From contig JBANSL010000019.1 in assembly GCA_037127255.1 (NCBI GenBank), positions 15,399,001 through 15,463,000 on the forward strand: a DNA stretch of 64,000 nt, read 5' to 3'. Below are positions 35,656-47,216 of the stretch, piece after piece. How positions within the stretch are numbered: the first letter of the stretch is position 1; every line of letters begins with the position of its first letter. The DNA comes from Persicaria tinctoria (Eukaryota > Streptophyta > Magnoliopsida > Caryophyllales > Polygonaceae). Below the pieces are notes generated by a model that was given only the letters and a program-made list of their open reading frames with translations, did no database searches and was not told the DNA's origin. A program made the position numbers and the translations under genes.

Positions 35656-38243
35656 AACCTATTAGGAGTATTCTTCAAATATCAATTACGAAGCACTATT
35701 GGATTTTATTCCTTTTTCTTTCTCAACCAAACATCATGCGATTCATAGATTACTTAAGTTAGAGATACACCACTGCTATTCGAAATGAAAAAAATCAGAA
35801 AATAGTGAAAACGAATAAACATACCAGTTGCTTTCTTCTTTTCATCACCTGCTCACTTCTTTTCATTATGATCAAAATCAAGTTGCATTAAGGCATGGAA
35901 AACACTATTACATTTAAACCACTATCATATATCTCTTGATTCTAGTAATAAATAGGATTTCCATATAGAAACCGAAAGATGAAGTACAAAGGATCTGTTT
36001 TGGTCTCTTTTGCTTTTGTACATATTTTCAAGCACAAAAAATAAATTCAACCCCCGTTATACATATATAACCCAGTGTACAAATAGTCAAATAGGCTATT
36101 AAAAAAATACGATACAAACACAACTTTATATTAACACAATAAAGCCCCTCAAAGTCATTGTGGTATATGTCACCACTGGCATGAACCATGAAATAAAATT
36201 CCTTCATAATTGGTTCATATCATATTTGGCATCTGTTGTCCGGATGAACTTGTCATATGATATATTCAACTATAATCTAGAAATATCAGCTTGGAAATTG
36301 CAGTATGGGATGCCAAATATGCACACTAACTATATATCCAAAAGATGCTCATCATACATGCATGATAAGCATCTCTACACTAAAAAGGAGTATTTTTTTT
36401 AGAATAAATAAAATAAAAGTAATGTCATGGGATTTATGGTCTCTTCTATTATAAAAATATTATTTCTACTTTACTATATTAGGGTAGAATATTAGACAAA
36501 AGAGACATGACACTGGAATAATTAAAGCAATCGAACCAAACCCAATCAGGCAAAAGCTACAAATTAAATAGTAAAGGCTGAGGCTTTAGGCAACAAAATG
36601 CTAGAAACCAAGTTAATACTTAATACTTTCAAGCTCTAAGGCAACTCGCACAAGAGTCACATGATTTCATCAAATATGTAATTCGCAGTAAAAAAACCAA
36701 GTGATGAATCTAATGGATAACATGATCTGGAATACCACTATCTTTATTTTATCAACTGAATGCTCTCATTTCACATGATTGATTCGCAGGTAACATCGTA
36801 TTCAAAAATTGAATCAATGCTATCAAGATACTGTAAATGTAACTACGGAGTATTAATTTACTCAAAATTGTATTTCAAAATGTTATTTCAAAACCATAAA
36901 TTCGGACAAATTGATTTCGGGAACCACTAATCTTTTTTTCTCATGATTCTCTCTATGGCATTTCATCAAACAGGTAGAGTGCATGACTAAATGGTACTTC
37001 AAATCCATAAATGTCAGGAGCTTTTATTCGTCTAAACTTTATATGTAATCAAATACATGTAACTTCCTAAAATTGAAACCCCTAATTGAGTTTGAATTGA
37101 GCCAAAATTATCAACCTCGGATTGAACTCAAATACCACATTCAATCTAACCAACAAATTGAGTCAGAATTCATGAAATTGAAAGAAGTAAATTTTGACAA
37201 AACTGAAAACTAAAAATGGAATAAGGTGAATACCTCTTTTGATGAATTTTCTAGTTATTTCTAAAACCTAGATCAATGACAAAAAAAAAGAGGGCGTTAA
37301 GGGTGCATACCTACTGTGATCGAGTTTCACTCGCCTCAATCTGTCTCAAAGCAATCCAGAGCCAGAAGTTAGTGATGTGGCCAGGAAACATAGCTGCCTA
37401 AAACTCCTCCTCGACGTCAGAATAATCGGCATAAGCCAGCCTCCCGAAACTCGGCAGTAACCAGAGAGAGATTACCCTTGTGTTGCCTCCCATCATCGTC
37501 GACTACGCCGCCGCCGGCCAATTGCCCTCCTCCCGATGCCGACTGATTCCGCTCGTCCAAGATTCCAACGGCGAGGCGAGAATAGGCGAGTGGAGTTCTA
37601 GTAGAGCGACGGCCAGGCGGCAAATCCGAGCGAAGAATTCATATTGGATCCACGCGAGGGAGGCCGTGGATCTGGTAGAGCGACGATCCGACGATTACGG
37701 TTGACAGTAGAGCAACCGTCCGGCGAGAGGAGATGCGAGGGAGGTCGTGGATCTGGTAGAGCGACGGTTCGACGGAGAGGAGATGCGAGAGAGGTCGTGG
37801 GGGTGCGGCGCGCCGAGGGACCTCCACCTTCTCCGGATTTGGGTGCCCCGACCTCGAATCCGAGCGAGGGAGATGAGCGGATGTGAGCGAGACTGCGATG
37901 TCGATTGTTGATGGAGGAGCGGAAATGAAGCTGATGTGAGGGAGACGAAGGACTGGGTTAGGGTTTGGTGAAAATCAATTTTATCTAGGAATTGATATTG
38001 GGAGCAGCTGAATATATGGAGAGAACGTGGGTGGGGGTAAAAGGCTAAAAATTTGGCTTCATAGAAGGACACGTGGCACAATATTTTGTGAAGACATTGC
38101 TTCTAAAATAATAAGTATAGGGGTGGATATTACATTTTATTTTTTAAAATAATAATGTTTCAACTAAAAAAGCAACCCATACAATGTAAATATTCCTTTT
38201 AAGTAACTAATCTTTTTATGTTAAAAAAGCATCCCTTGTTTCC
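35656..38243. other. Non-coding stretch with a GC-rich segment near 37400-38000
   Basis: 35656-37300 is AT-rich without a gene. 37400-38000 is GC-rich and contains a short tandem repeat near 37655-37805; it could be the 5' end of an unidentified minus-strand transcript (an AGGGTTTGGTGAAAATC stretch lies near 37960), but no protein could be assembled. Confidence 0.4.
37655..37805. repeat. Short imperfect tandem repeat, GC-rich
   Basis: GCGAGGGAGG(C/T)CGTGGATCTGG followed by TAGAGCGACG occurs twice (from about 37655 and 37736), with a third partial unit GCGAGAGAGGTCGTGG near 37786. Unit lengths differ (about 80 and 50 bp). Confidence 0.65.
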
Positions 38244-38260
38244 GAATGCATTGAATCGAA

Positions 38261-38405
38261 ATTTGGGTGCTCTTTTGATGTATTTTATATTTTCTACTTC
38301 GTTGTTATATGTTTAGCCGTCTGCCGACTTTGTCGGCCTCTCGAGATCCGGGCCTGTTCGGCCTCGAATTATTTCCTTATCAAAAAAAAAAAAAAAAAAA
38401 AAAAA
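38261..38405 (+). mobile_element. Short poly(A) retroposon with perfect 17-bp target duplication
   Basis: The insert ends in an A-run of about 24 nt and is flanked by GAATGCATTGAATCGAA at 38244-38260 and 38406-38422. Its 3' body, including GCCGACTTTGTCGGCCTCTC, recurs at 61985-62078 and more weakly at 62390-62460, so it is the 3' tail of a LINE family mobilised as a 5'-truncated copy. Confidence 0.9.
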
Positions 38406-38422
38406 GAATGCATTGAATCGAA

Positions 38423-38949
38423 GCTACTAAGCAAACCCACGATTGTAAGCCCATGACTAGAGTCCATCGATCAGGCCAATCATCCTATAATTTTTGGTAC
38501 TCGTTAGTTATGTGTGAATAATATACTAATGTATTGCAAATTTAAGTTATATATCAGAATCGAGTTATTAAAATAATAACTTAAATAGTCTAAAATTTTA
38601 ATTAATAATAGTTTAAAATTGTAAAAAATTCTAGTAGTATAGTTTATTATCCATTTGATAAGTTGAATTAATAAGAGAGTAAAAAAAATAGCACAAAATG
38701 TATGAATTATGTACTAGTCAAGAACCAATATAGTGCGGACTTAGAAAATTAAACCATTTTCGCTACGAGATAAATATCCACATATGTTTTTTTTTTACAA
38801 AAATCATATTCGAGTATTTAATAATGTGACTCCTCGTCAGTTAAAGATGTCACATTGTTATTCTAATAATGCACAATAATAAAAATATAAGATATGGTTA
38901 TTTAAATTAATATATCAAAACATCATGCTATTATAAGAACTATACAAGG
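38423..38949. other. AT-rich non-coding spacer
   Basis: No gene or repeat recognised between the retroposon and the next LINE. Confidence 0.5.
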
Positions 38950-39493
38950 AATGTTTGGAAAAATGCTCTCTCCTGGGAAAAAATCAAAAAGGAGATGAAA
39001 ACCCTAAAACACGTCGCTACGGCGCTACCCAAAGAACCATTGCCCCCTTCCTCGTCTGATATGATTATGAACACAACTTTGAGATCCAAACAAAATCAAA
39101 GCCAAAAACTCATAACTTCTGGTCTAACCCCTCCAGCTTTCATAGTTGTGTGGTCGGTGGCCAATCCAAATCTTACTACCAACCACTATCAACTACAACT
39201 CACTAAACAAACTATTTCTATTCTGAAACTCTCAGAGGAAGGACTACAAATGTCAAACCAAAATATATGTGTTGTTTTCCATTAACTTGGACACATCACA
39301 ACAATAAAGGGAATGGCACAAAAGGATTGAGGATCAGCTCTAGCTGGGCTAACAGCTAGTTGATCAAGGCCAACAGAAACCACCTATCAAACAGTACTGG
39401 AATAGTAATCAACAATAAAACATTGTACAATGTTGAAATTTATATAACTCAACTGAAACAGCCCTCCTCGCGGGCAGAATCACAAGAACTTTA

Positions 39494-40200
39494 ATGATTA
39501 ATATAGGCTATTGGAATATAAGAGGCTCTAGAAGGCCACTCTTATGGCCAGAATTTAAACACATCTGAATAAAAAACAAATTAGACATCCTTGTTGTTTC
39601 TGAAACAAAAGCAATGACTCCTCCGTCTGAGCTGCAACTTAGAGAGACAGGTTTCCAAAAGCTTATCTTTGTTGCATCTATAGGTCTCAAATGAGGTATG
39701 TGGATACTGATCAGAAATGAAAAGCTTATAGAAGATAGTTGTGTCCTAGAAAAAAACAGATCGATTAGTTATGTTTAAACTCTCTATTGATAAATTAACT
39801 ATTTTGCTTACTATAGTTTACGCCCCAACTAGTGAAAATGCTAAAAACCAATTCTGTTAAGACATATATATATCAAGGCTAATAGGCATAATTTCCCAAT
39901 TGTTATTATTGGGGACCTAAATGATATAGAGAATGACAATGAAAAGATTGGAGGTCCTAGCCCCTCCATTAGTAGATTCAGAAGACTAAGGGAAGTTAAG
40001 AATGAACTAAACCTCCACACCATTCCTTTCCAAGGCTCACCTTTTACTTGGAGGAAAAATCAAAACAAGATTGACAATACTTTTGAAAGATTGGATAGAA
40101 TATTGGCTCATCACGAAATCTACACTAAATTCAGAAATATGGTTGCTTGACATCACACATTCTCCTCCTCGGATCACTGCCTGATCACTACGAGTTTGGG
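39494..40200 (+). pseudogene. LINE endonuclease domain, broken
   Basis: Pieces in shifting frames read YWNIRGSRRP, LDILVVSETKAM, GDLNDIENDNEKIGGP, FQGSPFTWRKNQNK, FERLDRILAHHE and SSDHCLITT. These correspond to the endonuclease blocks in their normal order. At least three stops interrupt it (near 39567, 39690 and 39776). Confidence 0.75.
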
Positions 40201-40829
40201 AATTCCATCCACGACAAATGCTCCCCCTTCAGATTTGAAATGGCATGGACTTCTAACCCATGCTATGAGAAAATTGTTGCAAATGTTTGGAAGAATAAAA
40301 TGGCAGGCTCTTTTGGCTTCAAGCTTATACTAAAACAGAAGCTACTTAAAGAGAACACCAAAAATTGGTGCAAAACAAATAAAAATAACTTTGACAAACA
40401 ACTCCAGGTTGTCGATAAAAAATTCCAGGAACTTCAGCAAGCGCTTCCTTGGGGAACTTTGTCCTCACAGGATGTTAACAAACTGAATAGACTGGAAAAT
40501 AAAAGACTACAAATTCTTAATTATAGTCATCAATTCTGGAAACTAGCAAGAATAAAGCATCTTCAACTAACTGACAATAATACTAGGTATATTTCCAAAC
40601 ATTAGCTAAGGTGAGAAACAACCGTAATACAACGACGAGCTTTTCCACAAAAAGTGGTGTGATCATCACTGATAAGACCCAAATCAGATATCACATCACT
40701 AATGAGATGAAGGAGAGATTCATAACTTCTAATAGGAATCGAATAGACCCTAATCAACTAAACTTTCTGCAGTCAAATATCACTCAAGATCAAAATAATA
40801 TGCTCATCAAACAACCAACAACTAAAGAA

Positions 40830-42540
40830 ATAAAAGATATTGTGTTTAGCATGGCAGAAGACAAGTCTCCGGGCCCTGATGGCTCCCCCCCACCAAGTAC
40901 TGGCACATAGTAGGTGATTCGGTGTGTAAAGCTGTCAAAGCTTTCTTTCACTCTGGATCGATTTTAACATAAATGAATCAAACATTCCTAGCTCTAATAC
41001 CAAAAGTAGATAACCCCACAACGATTCACCCTTATCAACCTATAAGTCTTTGCAATACAATCTATAAAACTATCACAAAGATTTTAGCAAACCGCTGAAA
41101 GTCAATCCTCCCGGGCATTATTAATCCTTTTCAAGGTGCTTTTGTGCAAGGAAGATCTATTCAGGACAACACTCTTATATTGCATGAAATCTTTCACTCA
41201 TTCCATAAACATAAGGGTAGGGCTGGTTGGATGGCTCTGAAATTGGATATGGAAAAGGCTTACGATAAACTTAGCTGGAGTTTTATTGAAGCATCACTCA
41301 CAAAACTGGGATTTCATAGCCAGTGGATCAAATGGGTCATGAAATGTATAACAACAACAACATTTTCTGTTCTTGTTAATAACAATCATGGTAAACCATT
41401 CAAACCTGAAAGAGGACTTAGACATGGTGACCCGCTAGCTCCTTACATTTTCATTATAGTTAGGGAAAATTTGGCAAGAGAATTGCAAAGAGAGTCCGAG
41501 CTAGAAAATGCATTAGTTGGGATCAAAATAACTCCAACTAACACTTCAATCCCCCTGCTAACTTTTGCGGATGACACGATAATCTTTGCAAAAGCCTCAT
41601 ATAAAAGTCTTGATACAATTAAAAATATGATTAACCAATTCTCTAATAGGTCAGGATTAACCATAAATTATCAGAAGAGTTCGATTCAATTTTCAAGGAA
41701 TGTAAGCAGGGCTAAGGCCTTGAATCTGGCCCAACAAACGGACATTTCTATGGCTAGAGGTATGGAAAAATACTTGGGTATCCCCATTGTGAATGGGAGA
41801 GTTAAAAATGAAGTCTTTGAAGATGCACTTCAAAACCTTAAAACGCAACTTTCGAAATGGAAATCTGGCTCAATCTCCCAGGCTGGGAGAATGACATTAA
41901 TCAAAGCTAATCTTAGCTCAAAAACAAACTACTTAATGCAAACTTTTCTTTTGCCAAAAGGAATTCTAACAAACATTGACAAGATAAACAATAATTTCTT
42001 CTAGAATAAGACACAAACTCAAAATTACAGACCCCTTATTAGCTGGGAGAAGATTTGTGGACCAAAGAGTAATGGAGGGCTTGGCATTATAAAAGCGGAG
42101 GAACAGAATATAGCCTTACCAATGAAACTACTATGGAAACTTTATATGAACTCGGACAATATCTGGGTTAAAGTCATAAGAGAAAAATACCTTCAGAACC
42201 GTAAGATAACTGACTTGAATATCAACAACACTTCTTGGCAGTTTGGACGCCTTCTACAATTAAGAGACAGATTTCATAAAGGACTTCTTTGGCTTATTGG
42301 TGATGGCACAAGTATAAATGTGTGGTCTGACCCGTGGCTTAGCGAAGCGAATCTTGAACAATACAAAAATAACCACAACCCGAAAATGAAGGTTTCAGAC
42401 TTAATTACACCAGAAAAGGAGTGGAATATTGCTCTGCTCAATCAACTGTCCCCCCCCCCCTGTAATTGTCCAACAAATCAGCAGGGTTACTATCCCGACG
42501 TGGGAGACCAAAGACAAATTGATCTGGCGATTTGATAAGG
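40830..42540 (+). pseudogene. LINE reverse transcriptase, broken
   Basis: The signature DKSPGPDGSPPP starts the palm near 40860. After a shift, an open stretch from 41144 to 42004 contains QGRSIQDNTLILHEIFHSF, ALKLDMEKAYDKLSWSFIEA, RGLRHGDPLAPYIF, FADDTIIFAKAS and GMEKYLGIPIVNGR. The FADD box keeps both aspartates. The YMDD-like core and MEKAYD are conserved, so this is the better preserved of the LINE RT copies here. The frame breaks again near 42004 and 42540. Confidence 0.88.
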
Positions 42541-42793
42541 ATGGTATATACACTACCAAATCGAGTACTATAAGTGTACAACTATAAATCCAAATGACAC
42601 TGATACTGCTTGGATTTGGAAACTACAATTACCTCCGAGAACCCAAAACTTTATATGGAAAATTATTTCTGATAGTCTTGCAACAAATGAACGCCTAAAC
42701 AGATATTTCAATAGGGTTCCTAGCCAATGCAGTCTCTGTAATGCAGAGAATGAAGATGTAGACCATCTATTCCTTAAATGTCCTATCTCGAAA

Positions 42794-43513
42794 ATGATTG
42801 TAGCAAAATATGAACAGCTTGGTGGCGAAAGATTTTATGGTTTTCGTGACCCAGTAGCGTCAACAACAGACATGCAAAACATAAGAAGAAATAACACTCA
42901 TTTTGAAAAACTCTGTATACTATGGCAACATATATGGGAATTCCGCAACTCTGTAATCATCAAGGGATGTAATCCAGATAGTTTTAAGGCAGTTGTAAGG
43001 AAAGCTATTCATAGCACAAGGGAATGGATAAAACTCCAAAATGAAAATAAGAGACCAAAAAACAAGAAGAGCAGAAACATTAAATTGGCAAAACCCCCAA
43101 TGTATGTCTACAAAATTAATGTAGATGGGTCGGTTAAACCGTCGGGTGAATATCATATTGGGGGTATTGTCAGAGACTGGAATGGACATGTTATCGATAT
43201 TTTTTACGATAAAGTTCCTAAGGGACATGTAATCCATACAAAATCCTTTGTTTTCTACAGAGGGTTAGAAATAGCATGTACTAAAAGATGGAGTAAGGTC
43301 GTCATCGAAGGAGATAGTCTGGGAGTTTTCAAGGCAATAGAAGATCATAAATCAGCTCCTTGGGAGATTCTAAGAGTAGTTGAGAAAATACAAATGCTTC
43401 AGAGAGGATTTGTCACAACAAGAGCTCAACGTTGCTATAGAGAAGCCAACCATGTTGCTGATTACATAGAAAAGAATAGTTCCAACTGTAGTACTAGCTT
43501 CCCTTTTTTATAG
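42794..43513 (+). pseudogene. LINE RNase H-like C-terminal domain
   Basis: A 239-codon open frame contains KINVDGSVKPSGEYHIGGIV, FYRGLEIACTKRW, VIEGDSLGVFKAI and REANHVADYIEKN. The aspartate in VDGS is intact, unlike in the fragment at 31703-32095. The frame ends about 55 bp before the A-tail. Confidence 0.8.
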
Positions 43514-43577
43514 GGATCTCTGTAACATCATCCGCCAGGATGATCAAGAATGTCTTTCCTACTGTAAAAAAAAAAAG

Positions 43578-44447
43578 GCAAAAACTCATAAAAGATGTCT
43601 TTCCTAAACCCAAATCCAAAAACCCCAACCAAAAAAAAAACCCACAACTCGTTAGAAAGAAAACAAGAAGAACATGGTCAGATTGAAGAACTGGGCAAAC
43701 AATGGACAACAAAGAAGTTGATGAAGCGAGGGGAAAAAATCGAAAGAAGAGAAAAAGATTACAAAATACTTCAGGGGGTGGGTGCTCTCGCCACGTCCCT
43801 AGTCGCTTTCCATTTGCCCATTCAGACGTCCAATCAAAGGAATACCCCTTCTCTCTTCATGTTGTTTTATCCCCCTTGGGATAATCTCTGGTGCCTCAGA
43901 TCTTTGATCCATGGTCAGTTAATCACTTTCGAGGATCCTAGATCCCCAAATCTAAAATATCTTGCTCACTCCTTATGGCTTGGGTTAAGAGCGTTGACTT
44001 GTGCTTGCAACCCAAGTAATTTATTTAGCTTATAGTATAAGCTAGTTGAAAAATAAAAATAAGGAAAAAAATGATTACAAATAGGCTTATTGTGAACCGA
44101 GTTACTCACTCTTGATCCTTTTACGTACTCGTTTCTCCTGATCTTGGTTTAATCAATCCATCTGAGTTGTGTCGTTCTTTGGTTCGGTAATGTTTAGATC
44201 CGAATGAAGTTGTAATCTCGGGCACCCTGCTGATTGAAACGATCATGGCGGTGCTCATGGTTTTCGAAGATCACTCCTCTAGGTGAGGGGTGATCCACAC
44301 TACCCCAAGTAATTTTGCGGATGAGCTTCTACTTCTGTCTCCCTAGCGTTGAGACATCGCGTCTGTTCTTGACTTTTTCATATTCTCAGCATTCGCGGTC
44401 TTTCCATAGTCTTCATCAATTTTCACTCTGATGGTCTTGTGTGTTGG
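43578..44447. other. Non-coding spacer between LINE and SINE
   Basis: No gene recognised. The open frame at 43595-44035 is Lys/Glu-rich at first, then unremarkable, with no domain. Confidence 0.45.
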
Positions 44448-44456
44448 GATCACTTG

Positions 44457-44704
44457 TTTTTTTTTTTTTTGGACGTGGGGGGTTCCGAGGTTATCGACTA
44501 ATCCCCCCACGGGTCCGGGCCCTAGCCTGCAAAGAGCGTGAACCGGTTAAGCCAGGCGGCAAGCCACCAGGCAGGCTCACCCAAGCCAATGAAGGCTTGA
44601 GCACCCACTAATACACAAATTGTGTAAGAAGTGGGATTTGAACCCTTGACCTCTTGCAAGGGTCACCTCTCCCTTACCACTAGGGCAAGGGATCATTGGT
44701 ATGA
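44457..44704 (-). mobile_element. tRNA-derived SINE with target duplication
   Basis: On the minus strand the 5' part carries an A-box-like TAGTGGTAAGG and a B-box GGGTTCAAATCCC, the internal RNA polymerase III promoter of tRNA genes. A body follows, then an A-tail of about 14 nt (T-run at 44457-44470). GATCACTTGTT is present on both sides (44448-44458 and 44705-44715). Length is about 248 bp. All four SINE criteria are met. Confidence 0.92.
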
Positions 44705-44715
44705 GATCACTTGTT

Positions 44716-45038
44716 GTTGGATCGCTTTTTTTTCTTCTTCTTTGTATCATGGCGGGTAGTCCATCATTGTTTCCCTTCAACTTCTTAATTTTTAAGAGTA
44801 AAATATTTTATGGGATTTCGAATTATTACCTTGATTAATAAAAAAGGTTATCATACAAAATCTCATTATTGCTACATGGAACTTAGGGTGTGTTTGGATT
44901 CCAAATGCATTATGTTTATAATGCAAAACGATAGGGCGATGTTTGGTTAATACAAATTTTAAGGTGTTTAAATTATGGTGTTTTTGGATTCCACAATCTA
45001 TTAATTATAATACAATTATATATATATATATATATATA
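44716..45038. other. Flanking DNA ending in a (TA)n tract
   Basis: Includes GGGTGTGTTTGGATTCC near 44887, resembling a PIF/Harbinger-type MITE end, but no partner end was found. The stretch finishes with about ten TA repeats (45018-45038) into which the next element is inserted. Confidence 0.4.
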
Positions 45039-45100
45039 GGGAAGCTTTAAAATGTAAAAAGTTCTTAACGTGTAAAATATGCTTAACGTGTAAAATTTTG
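45039..45100 (+). repeat. Left terminal inverted repeat of the 6.2-kb element
   Basis: About 60 bp with an internal direct repeat of CTTAACGTGTAAAAT spaced by one turn and a half of helix. It pairs with 51185-51242. Confidence 0.8.
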
Positions 45101-45159
45101 GGTTTTAGTAAAAACCGGGACGCGAGCCTAATTTTAAACTTAAAAAAAATTAATCGGGC

Positions 45160-45480
45160 CTGATTTGAAATCGAGCCAGCCCAACCCGCTTCTTTTCTCC
45201 TCCAGCTCCCATGGTAGCGCTCTCGCTCGCTCTCTGCTCGCAATCTCCCTCGCTCGCTTGCTCTTGCGCTCGCGCTCTCCCTCGCTCGCTCGCACTCGCA
45301 CTCTCCCTCGCTCGCTCGCTCGCACTTGCACTCTCGATCCCTTTTTCACGGCGAGCAGTTCTTTAAAGAGAGCACAAGTTGGGGACTAGGGTTTTTCTAC
45401 GCGTATCTCCCTCGAAGCGACGACTAGAGCCGCTACCGCCAATCTTCCATGGTTCTCAAGTAAGCATTTCTATATCTCTC
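45160..45480 (+). other. CT-rich leader-like segment with possible splice donor
   Basis: A strongly CT/GCTCGCTCG-rich stretch (45180-45345) is followed by a GC-richer segment and an ATG-containing sequence ending CTCAA|GTAAGC near 45461, which looks like a first exon and 5' splice site. It may be a captured promoter/first exon; no protein can be assigned. Confidence 0.35.
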
Positions 45481-46494
45481 TATGTATCTACCCTTGTTTC
45501 CCCCTTTTGGATTTGCTGTTGATTGAAGTTAGGGTTTGGAGTTTCATTGATGCAGATGTTGAATTTCATGGGGCTTTCATTGTATTCGAGTATATAGTTC
45601 ATTGCAGATGTGAAATTGTAGGAATTTGGCAAATTGAATTGATAATGAATGATCTTCTTTTAGCTTAGTGTCTATAAGATTCAACAGTGTTCATGTTTGC
45701 CCAAGCTTGAGGATAAGCTAAATGCAAAATCAAATGATCACTGTCTTTATGAGTAGCAATCAAATTTTGGTGCAAATCTGATTCATATGCTTCTATAGGG
45801 AGGAGACTGATTCGATGTTCGCAGTGTAGAAATTGTTTCCAAATACGCATTGCCGGAGGAAAGCCTAATTTCGTGTATCGTTATTGCTATAGAGAGGCCT
45901 ATTTTCGTGTTTTGCTTCTCTGCCGGTTAGAAAAAGCCCTTTATGTCATTAGGGATACCACATTATCATTGTTTCCCCCTTTTTCTGCGCGTATCTTCCA
46001 TGGTTCATTCCGCATCCGAAACTTGTTGAACCATTTCGCCGCATTGTTAGCTCGATTCCGAGTTCATGAACGCCTTCCATTCTTTTTATTGAATCAGTCG
46101 TGTTTTGAGCGAGGTTTCATGTATCTGGAGTCCCAAATATTTGCTCAGATGTTGTGAATTCCTTCTTATTTTATACTTGAAATTGCAATCGATGCTTTTT
46201 CTGTGATTGTATTCGGAAATAAGAACTTGTCATAAACTATATGTTATTGGAAGTGTAAATTAGAATGCAGGATATCATCAAAGATGGAAGATTAAGTTCA
46301 TCTATGTTCTGAAAATTGTGTGATATCATCAGGATGTATTCATTTCCACTCTGTCAATTTTTTTTTTTGCCAGAAAATGGTATGTAGATCTCAAACAATC
46401 ACTTCAAAACATTGATCTTCCTATATTTTTTTCCCAATTCCTTGTGGTATTTTGTTTCCATCTCAGGATTAAATTGTGTAATACAATCCTGAAG

Positions 46495-46925
46495 ACAATT
46501 CACAGGATCTTTTGCAATCTGTAAGTGATGCTCTTTTGTATGTTTTCATAAGAGTTATGAAAGCATGTTGCTGATCAGCCATGACTAAAGAGGAACTCTT
46601 GTACAAAGTCATCACAGGCCACTCTGATGTAGTTGATAGAGGTAAAAGTCTTAAAAAGACTTAGTTTTAAACATTTGACTTCACTCGGTCTTTTCAGTTT
46701 CTGAATTCAGCTGTTTCTGTTTGCAGGAGAAGTTGAACAACACTTTAAATTGCTTCAGGAGCTTGAACCCGAGTATATATCTGAACGCTAATGTAAAAGC
46801 GGAGACACTCTTGTCTGGTAAGCCCTGTCTTTCATCTTCCATTCTTTTGGAAGCTTACAAGTGATTCGTATGATGATATTTCACTTTTCTTTTCAGTGTC
46901 AACAATTCCGTAAGTGTCCAATAGC
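46495..46925 (+). pseudogene. CDT1 (DNA replication licensing factor) C-terminal gene fragment
   Basis: Three exon pieces with GT..AG borders read MTKEELLYKVITGHSDVVDR (from about 46582), then EVEQHFKLLQELEPEYISER and SGDTLV (46727-46816), then CVNNS (from about 46898). Plant CDT1 ends with this winged-helix arrangement (a TKEEL helix, an EVEEQL..LLQE helix, then SSGDLLVCVNK). The second intron splits the Cys codon exactly where the two pieces rejoin. A TAA after ISER interrupts the frame. An upstream piece EDNSQDLLQS ending at GTAAGTG (near 46530) may belong too. CDT1 loads the MCM helicase; only its C-terminal end is here, so this is a non-functional copy. Confidence 0.72.
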
Positions 46926-47146
46926 ATATACCCCAGATTTAAGCCAGCCTTTTGTTTGTCTTCGGGATTAAACTTGTGAATTGTATTATTGATGCCTCCT
47001 TTTAGTGTGTCATTAGTTTAAGTCATTATTGATTATCACTGGTTTTGGATTTACACGAGTCAAGAGGATGTCAGGGCTTTTGTTAAAAGTAATGCAGCTG
47101 TTGGGTTCTGCAAAATTTATTGATTTGTGCAGATTAGAATATTTTT

Positions 47147-47216
47147 GGCCCATTAGCTCAATTGGAAGAGCAATGTGCGTATGCACAAAGATGTGGGTTC
47201 GAATCCCACATAGGTT
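47147..47216 (+). other. tRNA-like sequence, copy 1
   Basis: A D-arm (GCTCAATTGGAAGAGC) and T-arm (GTGGGTTCGAATCCCAC) are intact, with acceptor-like ends that mostly pair. The middle (TGTGCGTATGCACA) forms a palindrome with a 4-nt loop instead of a 7-nt anticodon loop, so it is not a working tRNA gene. The A- and B-box elements of a polymerase III promoter are retained. Confidence 0.6.

Larger units (their letters stand above)
38950..43577 (+). mobile_element. LINE (L1-type), nearly full length but inactive
   Basis: In order: a possible ORF1 C-terminal piece (38995-39285), the ORF2 endonuclease starting near 39494 (INIGYWNIRGSRRPLLW), the GDLNDIEND and SSDHC motifs, reverse transcriptase, the zinc-knuckle-like region (CSLCNAENEDVDHLFLKC near 42730-42780), RNase H, and an A-run at 43566-43577. 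Numerous stops and frame changes inactivate it. The 5' border is estimated. Confidence 0.87.

Noticed and set aside
37417..38081. GC-rich open frames as a gene
   Set aside because: The open frames on both strands reflect the tandem repeat; no protein family recognised and no intron structure could be built.
43595..44035. 146-codon open frame after the second LINE
   Set aside because: No domain, Lys/Glu-rich start over A-rich DNA, and no splice or promoter context.
47147..47216. Functional tRNA gene
   Set aside because: The anticodon arm folds as a palindrome with a 4-nt loop and position 33 would not be T; the related inverted copy has the same defect.
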